Both the position numbers and the translations under genes were made by a program. The notes beneath the pieces were generated by a model that saw nothing but the letters and a program-made list of their open reading frames with translations, ran no database searches and was not told where the DNA came from. Below, piece by piece: positions 46,943-57,000 of a DNA stretch of 64,000 nt. Source of the DNA: Streptomyces parvus (lineage in GTDB: Bacteria; Actinomycetota; Actinomycetes; Streptomycetales; Streptomycetaceae); NCBI RefSeq assembly GCF_014648875.1, contig NZ_BMRY01000012.1, forward strand, positions 1 through 64,000. The letters run 5' to 3'. The stretch's first letter is position 1. Each line of letters begins with the position of its first letter.

Positions 46943-47773
46943 GTGATCAAAACGCTCTACGCCAACGGATGCAGCTTCACCGAGGGGAAGGAGCTGGAGG
47001 AAGAAGACCCCGAGTTGCGCCTCGCGGGCAGCAGCAAGGACATCAAGACCCAACTGCTGGTCCGCGACTATCGCAACAAGAAGGCGTGGCCCAGCCACCT
47101 GGGAAAGATCTTGGGCGTCGACACGGTCGTCAACGCAGGTCGCAGCGGCGGATCCAACGCCCGCGCGGTGCGGATGGCGTACGACTACGTGTGCAGCTAC
47201 CTCGCCGCCGGCGGCGAGGCCGATGAACTCCTCGTCTGCCTGGGATTCACGGACCTCGTCAGGACCGAGCGCTTCGAGAGCATGCCCGGAGTGGACGTCA
47301 GGTCCGACGCGCCGTTCGACGACGGCTGGGGACTGATGAAGACCAACCTCTCCCCGCAGAAGCACGGCGCCAACCGCGCCGCCCTACGTGCCAACAGGCT
47401 CTACTACCGACACCTGTTCCGCGAGGAGCAGGCAACGGTCACCTATGTGCACCAGATATTGAACATGCAGTTCGCACTGTCCTCGATGGGGGTGCGATTC
47501 CACTTCCACGACGCCTTGGCGACCAACGCCGAGCCCATTGCCCGGTTCTCGTTCCTGACGCAGCATCTGCTCCGATTCATCCGGCCGGGTGTCCACCGAT
47601 CCGTGTATTCCATCGGGCACGGCGAAATGGGCTTCAAGGACGGACACACCTTCGAGGAATGGCTGGTGCGTTCTGGGGCGCCCCGCGCATCCGCCCAGCA
47701 TCCGCTTTCCGAAGCGCACCAGATCTGGGCGACGTTGCTCCATTCGGAGATGAAGGAATCCGGCATTGTCTAG
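46943..47773 (+). CDS. SGNH-hydrolase-like protein (DUF6071-like)
   Basis: A protein of 276 aa. NGCSFTEG near the start supplies a GDS-like Ser (residue 11) and HPLSEAHQIWA near the end supplies the block-V His; GRSGGSNARAV and LLVCLGFTDLVRTERF lie between. The layout fits the SGNH esterase superfamily, subgroup DUF6071 as far as I can tell. GTG at 46943 is chosen because GAGGGG ends 9 bases upstream; the ATG at 46934 touches the ribosome site. A role in peptide acylation, deacylation or release is possible but unproven. Confidence 0.7.
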   Translation: MIKTLYANGCSFTEGKELEEEDPELRLAGSSKDIKTQLLVRDYRNKKAWPSHLGKILGVDTVVNAGRSGGSNARAVRMAYDYVCSYLAAGGEADELLVCLGFTDLVRTERFESMPGVDVRSDAPFDDGWGLMKTNLSPQKHGANRAALRANRLYYRHLFREEQATVTYVHQILNMQFALSSMGVRFHFHDALATNAEPIARFSFLTQHLLRFIRPGVHRSVYSIGHGEMGFKDGHTFEEWLVRSGAPRASAQHPLSEAHQIWATLLHSEMKESGIV

Positions 47774-47820
47774 CCGGGGGACGACGGAGACTGCAGAATT
47801 CAGGAAGGGTGCTTCGAAAC

Positions 47821-48852
47821 ATGTCGCAAGCGTATTCTCACGCAACTGATCACGAGTTCGTGGTCGCTGGAACGGACGATCCTGGGCTGCCTCAGGTACG
47901 GGAGTCGTGGGCCGCGCCCGGACAGCACCTGCCGCTGATCCTCGAACCCGAGGTGGCGGGGCTGGACCTGATCGAGCTCGCCGCACGGCACAAGGAGGAG
48001 ATCCGGGGCCGGATGCTGCGTTACGGCGGGGTGCTGTTCCGCGGCTTCTCCGGCGTCACGACCGAGACGTTCCGCAGCCTTATGACCGAGCTGTCCGGCG
48101 AGCCGCTCCAATACCTTGAACGGACCTCACCGCGCCATGAGGTGGGCAACAAGGTCTACACCTCGACGGACTACCCCGCGGCGCAGGAGATCTTCCTTCA
48201 CAACGAGCAGTCGTACAACACTTCGTGGCCGCTGCGCATCTTCTTCCACTGCGTGGTGCAGCCGGCCGCGGGTGGCGGCACGCCGATCGCCGACTCCCGC
48301 AAGATCTACCACCGCATCTCCGAGGCCACCCGCACCAAGCTCGAAGAGCGGAAGTACCGCTACGTGCGCCACTTCGGCGGCCGGCTCGGCCTCAGCTGGC
48401 GCGAGGCCTTCCAGACGGAGGACCGCAGTGAGGTGGAGGAGTACTGTCGGCTGAACGACATCAGCTACGCCTGGGGTGAGAACGACGCGCTGACTACCCA
48501 TCAGGTACGCCCGGTCGTCGCGCGGCACCCTGTCACCGGTGAGGTCACGTGGTTCAACCACCTGGTCTTCTTCAACGTCCAGATGTTCGACCGCGCCACC
48601 GTGAAGGCCCTGATGTCGATGGGGAAGGACCAGCTCCCCAACAACACTTACTACGGCGACGGCGCCGACATCGAGCCGGAAGTCATCGAGGAGCTCCGCG
48701 CGGCGTACTTGGCGGAGAAGGTGGTCGTCCCCTGGCGCGAGGGTGACGTCCTGATGCTCGACAACATGTTCGTGGCCCATGCCCGCGAGTCGTTCACTCC
48801 GCCCCGCCAGATCATCGTCGGGATGACGGAGCCGCGCACGGCTGACCTCTGA
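47821..48852 (+). CDS. TauD/SyrP-like Fe(II)/2-oxoglutarate hydroxylase
   Basis: A protein of 343 aa of the TauD/TfdA fold. The iron motif is His127-x-Glu129 in FLHNEQSYNT, Glu replacing the usual Asp as in SyrP-type enzymes, and the distal His is in FVAHARE (about 320). SyrP hydroxylates an aspartyl residue bound to a carrier protein in syringomycin synthesis; by analogy this enzyme probably beta-hydroxylates a PCP-bound residue. AAGGGTG precedes the ATG. It is the second hydroxylase of the block. Confidence 0.88.
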   Translation: MSQAYSHATDHEFVVAGTDDPGLPQVRESWAAPGQHLPLILEPEVAGLDLIELAARHKEEIRGRMLRYGGVLFRGFSGVTTETFRSLMTELSGEPLQYLERTSPRHEVGNKVYTSTDYPAAQEIFLHNEQSYNTSWPLRIFFHCVVQPAAGGGTPIADSRKIYHRISEATRTKLEERKYRYVRHFGGRLGLSWREAFQTEDRSEVEEYCRLNDISYAWGENDALTTHQVRPVVARHPVTGEVTWFNHLVFFNVQMFDRATVKALMSMGKDQLPNNTYYGDGADIEPEVIEELRAAYLAEKVVVPWREGDVLMLDNMFVAHARESFTPPRQIIVGMTEPRTADL

Positions 48853-49023
48853 CGGCCGCCCGCGCACCGTGTCCTATGCACGTTGGGGACTCCTGGATGC
48901 CCCTGACCATCGCACACGCCTCATCACCATCCCGCATGCCTCATAACCGCCTGCCGACTAAGAGCACGGTTCCGGTCGCCCGGGCGGGCCGGATTGCACC
49001 AGCTGATTGAAGGGTATGACCAG

Positions 49024-50052
49024 ATGTCTTCTTCCCATGCCGGCGCCCTGTCCCCGTCTGACTGGACCCGTGGCCCGGTCGCCGACCTGTTCTCCTCCTA
49101 CGTGGCCTCCTCCGCGATGTCCACAGCGTGCCAGCTGGGACTCCTTGACCGGTTGGCCGAGAAGGGCGAGGCACGCCTCAGAGACAGCGCCGAGGACCGA
49201 CTCGACGTGAACGTCGTGCGGAACGTCTACCGCGCGCTCCACTGGGCCCAGATCGTCCAGGTCAAGGACAACGACCTGGTCATACCAGGACCGCGCTTCG
49301 AGGAGGCCTACGCCGCACGCGGCTACTTCTACTGGCTGGTCAAGGGCTGTGGCGAGCTCTTCAGCCTCGCACCGGACGTGGCCCGCGAAGACCAGCGGGT
49401 GGGCGACTTCTACCATCGCGACATGCGCGCGGTGGCCATCGGGTCGCGGCTGATCGGTGAGGAGGAGGTCGAGCGGCTCTTCGACACGGTCCTGGCCGAC
49501 CTCCCCGTCAAGAAGGTTGCCGACCTCGGATGCGGGTCGGGGCAGCGCCTCATCCGCATCGCCGGAAACCACCCAGGCGTCAACGGCGTCGGAGTGGACC
49601 TGTCGACCGCCGTGGTCCAGCTGGCCACCGAGTCGGTCCAGGAGGCCGGTCTCGCGGACCGGATCGCCGTGCTCCAAGGGAATGCTCTAGAGCTCGAACC
49701 GCTCCCCGAGTTCGCCGACGTGGACACCATCACCTGCGTCTTCATGGGGCACGACTTCTGGCCGTACGAGAGCTGCGTGAACACCCTGCGCAGGCTGCGG
49801 ACGGCGTTCCCCGCGGTCGAGCGGCTGTTCATCTGCGACGTCGTCCGCACCAGCGAACTGCCCGGCCCCGACACCACCATCTTCACCCTGGGCTTCGAGT
49901 CGGTCCACGCGCTGATGGGCGACTACCTGCCGACGTACGTCCAGTGGCAGGAGGCCTTCGTGGAGAGCGGCTGGAAGCGCGCGGCGGTCCACCAGATGAC
50001 CACTCCGCCCAACGGCTACTTCTTCGAGCTGGTTCCCGTGACGGAGGCGTGA
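49024..50052 (+). CDS. class I SAM-dependent methyltransferase
   Basis: A protein of 342 aa. An N-terminal helical dimerisation region (about 1-110, VADLFSSYVASSAMSTACQLGLL) precedes a Rossmann domain with the SAM motif VADLGCGSGQRL (about 164-175) and an acidic VDLSTA second strand. The layout resembles O-methyltransferases and also the 2-oxo-acid C-methyltransferases that supply beta-methyl amino acids (MppJ, MrsA, DptI types); I cannot tell which. GAAGGG lies 9 bases before the ATG. A 171-base gap upstream may hold its own promoter. Confidence 0.82.
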   Translation: MSSSHAGALSPSDWTRGPVADLFSSYVASSAMSTACQLGLLDRLAEKGEARLRDSAEDRLDVNVVRNVYRALHWAQIVQVKDNDLVIPGPRFEEAYAARGYFYWLVKGCGELFSLAPDVAREDQRVGDFYHRDMRAVAIGSRLIGEEEVERLFDTVLADLPVKKVADLGCGSGQRLIRIAGNHPGVNGVGVDLSTAVVQLATESVQEAGLADRIAVLQGNALELEPLPEFADVDTITCVFMGHDFWPYESCVNTLRRLRTAFPAVERLFICDVVRTSELPGPDTTIFTLGFESVHALMGDYLPTYVQWQEAFVESGWKRAAVHQMTTPPNGYFFELVPVTEA

Positions 50053-50089
50053 GCGGGACCGTCCACGCCTGCTGCGCGTAGCGCACACC

Positions 50090-50129
50090 GGGGGCGGGTC
50101 ACCGGGCAGCTGCCCGGTGACCCGCCCCC
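50090..50129. terminator. perfect 40-bp palindrome, bidirectional terminator
   Basis: ggggcgggtcaccgggcag and its exact complement form a 40-bp palindrome (including one more G/C pair) centred at 50109/50110 with no mismatch. It lies exactly between the converging rightward and leftward operons of the cluster. Confidence 0.85.
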
Positions 50130-50181
50130 GCTTGCGTGCCCGCCCGGTAATGGGGGGCACGCGGCGCCGACGCCGTGCCGA

Positions 50182-51009
50182 TCAGGAAAGACGCTGGTAC
50201 ACCCACACGTTGGGCTCGACGTAGACGGCGAAGTCGTTGAGCAGGTCGCAGTGAACGGGCGTCAAGGCGTCCGGAACGATCACCGGGCCGCTCTCGTCGA
50301 AGGGCAGGCCGGTCCACTGCCGCCACTGATCCACCGATCCGGGGATGACCATCGAGGCAGGGGCTATCCCGACGATGTCGGAGCCGAGCTTGACGTGTGC
50401 GCGCAGCAGCGGGTCCGCCGGCAGCCCTGCCTCCGTCGACCGCGCCACGTAGTCGCTCATGGAGACGTGCGGGGCATCCGCCTTCCCCGGCGGCCGGACC
50501 GGCGCGATGAAGTGGCGGAAGCCCTTGTCCCTGGCGTTCGCGTGAGCTTCGCGGAGCATCCGGGTCCCGAGCCCCGACCCCCGCAGTTCCGGGCGCACCA
50601 TGATCTCCAGACCGCAGACGGCGTCGCCCCTGTAGCCGGCCAGCCGCGTGAGATGGGCCTGACGCACCATGCCGTCCCATCCGGTGTCGGGTAGCCCGTC
50701 CGGCGGGACGTCGGCCAGGCCGACGGGTATCGAATGCGCCCGTGCAAGCACTCTGTCGGGTGCATCGGCCGAGAAGGCGACGAGCGTGAACTCGGCGTAG
50801 TGCCGGGCCGCGTCGATGTAGAACCTCTCGCCGATCGGCTCGTGCGTCATGAACTCGGGCCAGCTGCCTTTGAGGGCTTCGGCGCGTCCGGTCAGCTCGG
50901 GTCGCTCCGCCAGGGTCGTCAAGCGAAGGTTCTCGATCATGATGTTCCTCTGCTCTGTTGCCAGTTGGCCGCGACCGGCCTGCTCGGGCGTCACTTCGCG
51001 CAGGCTCAT
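50182..51009 (-). CDS. GNAT family acetyltransferase
   Basis: A protein of 275 aa with one GNAT core: VCGLEIMVRPELRGSGLGTRMLREAHANARDKG (acetyl-CoA loop RGSGLG, about 146-151). The extra length on both sides gives a larger substrate pocket. Its ATG overlaps the stop of the NRPS upstream (ATGA), so it belongs to that operon; an ATG at 50940 with GAGG upstream is an alternative start. It may acetylate the product, a precursor or provide self-resistance. Confidence 0.84.
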   Translation of the reverse strand: MSLREVTPEQAGRGQLATEQRNIMIENLRLTTLAERPELTGRAEALKGSWPEFMTHEPIGERFYIDAARHYAEFTLVAFSADAPDRVLARAHSIPVGLADVPPDGLPDTGWDGMVRQAHLTRLAGYRGDAVCGLEIMVRPELRGSGLGTRMLREAHANARDKGFRHFIAPVRPPGKADAPHVSMSDYVARSTEAGLPADPLLRAHVKLGSDIVGIAPASMVIPGSVDQWRQWTGLPFDESGPVIVPDALTPVHCDLLNDFAVYVEPNVWVYQRLS

Positions 51010-54000
51010 TCGCTGTCTCCGGCGGAGGAGATGGGGTGGATATGGGCTGCCAGCGCGGCGATGGTCGGGTGGTCGAAGACCGCCTGCAGACTGGCCTCGC
51101 TGTCAAGCGCCTCGTTGACCCGGGAGATGACTTGGATGGCGAGCATGGAGTGGCCGCCGAGTTCGAAGAAGTCGTCGTGGATGCCGATGGGGGTGATGTC
51201 GAGGAGCTCGGACCAGATGGCCGAGATGGCCTCCTGGGTGGGATTGCTGGGCGCCTGGAAGGCTGCGTCCAGGTCGGGGCGCGCCCCGTCGGGTTCGGGC
51301 AGGGCGCGGCGGTCGAGCTTTCCGCCGGGGCCGACCGGGAGCTCCTCCAGACCGACGATGACCGAGGGGACCAGGTAGCTCGGCAGGCGACGAGCCAGGT
51401 CCTCGCGGAGCTGCGGGTCGGGGAACTCCTGGCCGGCCGTACCTGCCAGTCGCCCGTGCCCGGGAGCGGGCGTGACGTAGGCGACGAGCCGTAGGGCTTC
51501 GGGTCCGTTCCCCCGTGCCACGACGACTGCCTGGCCCACGCTCGTGTGGTCGCGCAGTGCGGCCTCGATCTCGCCCGGCTCGATGCGATAGCCGCGGATT
51601 TTGACCTGGTCGTCCATTCGGCCGAGGAACTCCAGGTCTCCCGACGGCAGGTAGCGCACAAGGTCGCCGGTGCGGTAAAGGCGGTCGCCGGGCCCCCCGA
51701 AGGGGTCGCGCACGAACCGCTCGGCGGTGAGCCTGGGGTTGTTCCGGTAGCCGTTGGCCACGCCGGCGCCGCCGATGTAGAGCTCGCCGGGGACGCCGGC
51801 GGGTGTGAGGGCCTGGTGGGCGTCGAGGACGTAGAGCCGGGTGTTGGTGATCGGCTTGCCGATCACCGGGCGGTTGCCTTCCACCCGTGCCACGGTGGCG
51901 TCGACCGTGCACTCGGTCGGGCCGTAGAGGTTGTACGCCTCGTGCCCGTGGCGCGCGGACAGTGCGGTGAGCATCAGCCACAGCTCGGGATCGATGGCCT
52001 CGCCGCCGATCAGACTGAAGCGCGGCGCGTACTCGCGGCTGAATACGCCCGAGTCGATGAGGCCGCGGAGGAGGGACGGGGTGCAGCTGAACGCATCGAT
52101 CCGCTGCTTCCGCATGTAGCGGACGACCGCGGAGGCATCGCGTCGTGTCGCCTCGTCCAGCACGTGCAGGGTCACGCCCTCGCACATCAGCAGCAACAGT
52201 TTCACGGCGGAGTCGAACGACAGGGAGGACAGCAGCAGGCTCTGCATGCCGGGCGCGTAGACGTTCCGCTCGCCCCACTCCTTGCGGAACGCCATCGCCA
52301 GGTTCGCCACGGAACCGTGGGTGATTTCTACGCCTTTGGGTTGTCCGGTGGATCCGGAGGTGTAGATGACGTAGGCGAGGTCGTGGGGTTGGGGTGTGTG
52401 GGGTGTGGTGGGTGGGGTGGTGTGGGTGGGTTGGGTGTGGATGGGGATGTGTGTGGCGTGGTGGTTGGTGGGGGTGGGGGTGGGGGTGTCGGTGCCGGTG
52501 AGGATGTGGGTGGTGCCGCTGTCGTTGATCATGTGGTTGAGGTGGTGGGTGGGGTAGGTGGGGTCGAGGGGGAGGTAGGCGGCTCCGGTGTGGAGGGTGG
52601 CGAGGATGCCGATGATCATTTCGTGGGGGTGGGTGGCGGTTATGCCGACGATGTGGCCTGGTTTGACGCCTGCGGTGTGGAGTTGGTGGGCGGTGTGGCG
52701 GGCGGTGTTGTCGAGTTGCTGGTAGGTGAGGGTGGTGGTGCCGGTGGGGGTGTTGGCGGTGAGTGCGGGGGCGTGGGGGGTTTGGGTGAGTTGGGTGTTG
52801 AAGAGTTCGGTGATGGTGGTGGGGCCGGTGTTCGGGGTGGTGGTGTTGTTCCAGTGGGTGGTGAGTTGCTGGTGTTCTGCGGGGTCGATGTGGGGGAGTT
52901 CGGAGAGGTGTTGGTTGGGGTCGTGGGTGATGGCGTTGAGGGTGTTGAGGTAGGCGTTGGTGATGCGTTGGATGGTGGTGGGGTTGTAGAGGTCGGGGTT
53001 GTAGACGATTTGGCCGGTGAGGGTGTTGTCGGTGTTTTCGGTGAGGTGGAGGGAGAGGTCGAAGCGGGTGACTTCTTCGTTGGGTGTGAAGGGGGTGGTG
53101 GTGAGGTTGGGGAGGGTGAGGGTGGGTGGGTTGAGGGTGTTGAGTTGGAACATGATCTGGACGAGGGGGTTGTGGCTGAGGTCGCGGGTGGGGGCGAGTT
53201 CTTCGACGAGGTGATCGAAGGGGAGGTCTTGGTGTGCGTAGGCGTTGAGTGCGGTGGTGCGGACGTTGCGGAGGTGGGTGGTGAAGGTGGGGTTGTCGGT
53301 CAGGTCGGCTCGGATGATGAGGGTGTTGAGGAAGAGGCCGATGAGTGGTTCGAGTTCGGGATGGGGGCGTGCGGTGATGGGGGTGCCGATGAGGACGTCG
53401 TTGGTGGCGGTGTAGCGGGCGAGGACGGTGTGGAACGCGGCGAGGGTGACCATGAACATGGTGGCGTTGTGTTCGTGGCCGAGGGTGCGCAGTGCGGTGG
53501 TGGTGTGGTGGGGGATGTCGAAGGTGGTGGTCGCACCTCGGTGGGAGCTGATGACCGGGCGGGGTCGGTCCAGGGGCAGTTGGAGGATGGTGGGAGCGTC
53601 TGCCAGCTCCGCACGCCAGAACTCCATCTGAGACGACAGTTTGCCGTCCTCGAACCAGCGTCGCTGCCAGGCGGCGAAGTCGGCGTACTGCACCGGAAGA
53701 TCCGGCAGTGTAGCGTTCCGGCCCTCGACCAACGCGGTGTACAGCAGCTGGATTTCATCGAACAGCACCGTCCGGGACCAGGCGTCGGCCGCCACGTGGT
53801 GCATCGTCACCATCAATACGTGGTCGTCGGCCGCCAGTCGCAGCAGGCCCGCGCGAAACATCGGTCCGGTGGAGAGATCGAACGGCGTGAGCGCCTCGGC
53901 CGCGACCATGCGACGAGCCGCGGATTCCGGTTCCGGTTCCGCCGATATGTCGGTCACCGGCAGATCCACCGGCTGCGGCGCACTGACCGACTGCCACGGC

Positions 54001-57000
54001 CGGCCGGCCTCGTCGTGAAGGGTCGTCCGCAGGACTTCGTGCCGCGCCACCACACCGCTCAGCGCCGCGCCCAGCGCGTCCACCTCGAGCGCGCCGTTCA
54101 GCCGCACCGCGTCGGGGATGTTGTAGAAGGGGTTGTTCGGCATCAGCTGGTCGAGGAACCACAACCGCTGTTGGGCGAACGACAGCGGGAGCTGCTCGGT
54201 CCTGGGCACCGGCTGGAGTGCTTCCCAGGTCCTGTCGACGGTGCTGGTCAGGCTGTTCACGTGTTCTGCCAGCGCGGTGATGGTGGGGCTGTCGAAGATC
54301 ACCCGCAGGGTCATGTCCGTGTCGAAGGCCTCGTTGACCCGGGAGATGACTTGGATGGCGAGCATCGAGTGGCCGCCGAGTTGGAAGAAGTCGTCGTGGA
54401 TGCCGATGGGGGTGATGTCGAGGAGCTCGGACCAGATGGCCGAGATGGCCTCCTGGGTGGGATTGGTGGGTGCCTGGAAGGCTGCGTCCAGCTCGGGGCG
54501 CGCCCCGTCGGGCTCGGGCAGGGCGCGGCGGTCGAGCTTGCCACCGGGCCCGACCGGGAGCTTGTCCAGCGCCATGATCACGGAGGGGACCATGTGGTCG
54601 GGCAGCAACTGTGCGAGGTCGTCGCGAAGCTGGGGGCCGGCGGAGTCCTGCCACGTCTGCCCCGGGGCGGAGGTGACGTAGGCGATGAGCCGTAGTGCGT
54701 CGGGCGTGTCACCGTGGACGATGACGACAGCCTGGTCCACGCCGGTGTGCTTGCGCAGGGCGGCCTCGATCTCGCCCAATTCGATGCGGTAGCCGCGGAT
54801 TTTGACCTGGTTGTCGACCCGGCCGAGGAACTCCAGGTCTCCCGATGGCAGGTAGCGCACGAGGTCGCCCGTGCGGTAGAGCCGGTCGCCCGGCTCCCCG
54901 AACGGGTCGGGTACGAACCGCTCGGCGGTGAGCCGTGGTCTGTTGAGGTAGCCCCTGCCCACGCCGGCGCCGCCGATGTAGAGCTCGCCGGGGACGCCCG
55001 CGGGTGTGAGGGCCTGGTGGGCGTCGAGGACGTAGAGCCGGGTGTTGGTGATCGGCTTGCCGATCACCGGGCGGACGCCCTGCACCGGCGCCACGGTGAC
55101 GTCGACCGTGCACTCGGTCGGGCCGTACAGGTTGAACGCGGTCACGTCGCCCTGCCCCGCGAGCTGCTGCCACAGCGCGGCCGGGAAGGGTTCGCCGCCC
55201 GCCAGGATGCGCAAGGGGGAGGGAGCTGGGCCGGCCGCGAGCAGGGCGGCGAGTTGGGACGGAGTGCAGCTCACCGAGTCCACGCCGTGCTCGCGCATGT
55301 ACCGCGAGACGGCGGGGAGGTCCCGGCGGTTCTCGGGGACGTGCAGGCAGCCGCCGGTCAGCAGGATGCCCAGCGCGCGCCACGAGGCGTCGAAGCTGAG
55401 GGAAGCAAGAAGTAGGACATGGGATCCGAAGTACTGCTGAAGGTCGTTGAGCGCACCCGTGAGGTTCGCGTGGGTGATTTCTACGCCTTTGGGTTGTCCG
55501 GTGGATCCGGAGGTGTAGATGACGTAGGCGAGGTCGTGGGGTTGGGGTGTGTGGGGTGTGGTGGGTGGGGTGGTGTGGGTGGGTTGGGTGTGGATGGGGA
55601 TGTGTGTGGCGTGGTGGTTGGTGGGGGTGGGGGTGGGGGTGTCGGTGCCGGTGAGGATGTGGGTGGTGCCGCTGTCGTTGATCATGTGGTTGAGGTGGTG
55701 GGTGGGGTAGGTGGGGTCGAGGGGGAGGTAGGCGGCTCCGGTGTGGAGGGTGGCGAGGATGCCGATGATCATTTCGTGGGGGTGGGTGGCGGTTATGCCG
55801 ACGATGTGGCCTGGTTTGACGCCTGCGGTGTGGAGTTGGTGGGCGGTGTGGCGGGCGGTGTTGTCGAGTTGCTGGTAGGTGAGGGTGGTGGTGCCGGTGG
55901 GGGTGTTGGCGGTGAGTGCGGGGGCGTGGGGGGTTTGGGTGAGTTGGGTGTTGAAGAGTTCGGTGATGGTGGTGGGGCCGGTGTTCGGGGTGGTGGTGTT
56001 GTTCCAGTGGGTGGTGAGTTGCTGGTGTTCTGCGGGGTCGATGTGGGGGAGTTCGGAGAGGTGTTGGTTGGGGTCGTGGGTGATGGCGTTGAGGGTGTTG
56101 AGGTAGGCGTTGGTGATGCGTTGGATGGTGGTGGGGTTGTAGAGGTCGGGGTTGTAGACGATTTGGCCGGTGAGGGTGTTGTCGGTGTTTTCGGTGAGGT
56201 GGAGGGAGAGGTCGAAGCGGGTGACTTCTTCGTTGGGTGTGAAGGGGGTGGTGGTGAGGTTGGGGAGGGTGAGGGTGGGTGGGTTGAGGGTGTTGAGTTG
56301 GAACATGATCTGGACGAGGGGGTTGTGGCTGAGGTCGCGGGTGGGGGCGAGTTCTTCGACGAGGTGATCGAAGGGGAGGTCTTGGTGTGCGTAGGCGTTG
56401 AGTGCGGTGGTGCGGACGTTGCGGAGGTGGGTGGTGAAGGTGGGGTTGTCGGTCAGGTCGGCTCGGATGATGAGGGTGTTGAGGAAGAGGCCGATGAGTG
56501 GTTCGAGTTCGGGATGGGGGCGTGCGGTGATGGGGGTGCCGATGAGGACGTCGTTGGTGGCGGTGTAGCGGGCGAGGACGGTGTGGAACGCGGCGAGGGT
56601 GACCATGAACATGGTGGCGTTGTGTTCGTGGCCGAGGGTGCGCAGTGCGGTGGTGGTGTGGTGGGGGATGTCGAAGGTGGTGGTCGCACCTCGGTGGGAG
56701 CTGATGACCGGGCGGGGTCGGTCCAGGGGCAGTTGGAGGACGGCGGGAGCGTCTGCCAGCTCCGCACGCCAGAACTCCACCTGGGACGACAGATCGGTCT
56801 CGGGCCCCTGAGCCGTCACCCACAGCATGTGGTCGTCAGGGGCCAGTCGCACCAGGCCGGCACGGAGCAAGGGCTCGGCTGCGGAGCCCGAAGACCCTGA
56901 AGAGTCGAGTGCGAGGTCGAACGGCGCCAACGCTTCCTGCGTGACCCGCCGAAGCGCGGCGGCCTCGGGGTCCGGTTCCGCCGACACGTCCACGACCGGC

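Noticed and set aside
52316..53587. Short G/T-rich motif repetition, considered as a CRISPR-like or satellite array
   Set aside because: There is no repeat-spacer pattern; the sequence is coding on the minus strand and recurs only as one long block.
51546..54695. Long + strand open frame of about 1049 codons, and a Gly/Val-rich one at 55419-56900
   Set aside because: They are shadows of the leftward NRPS gene, kept open by the strand skew; no domain is recognisable, and the opposite strand encodes complete NRPS motifs.
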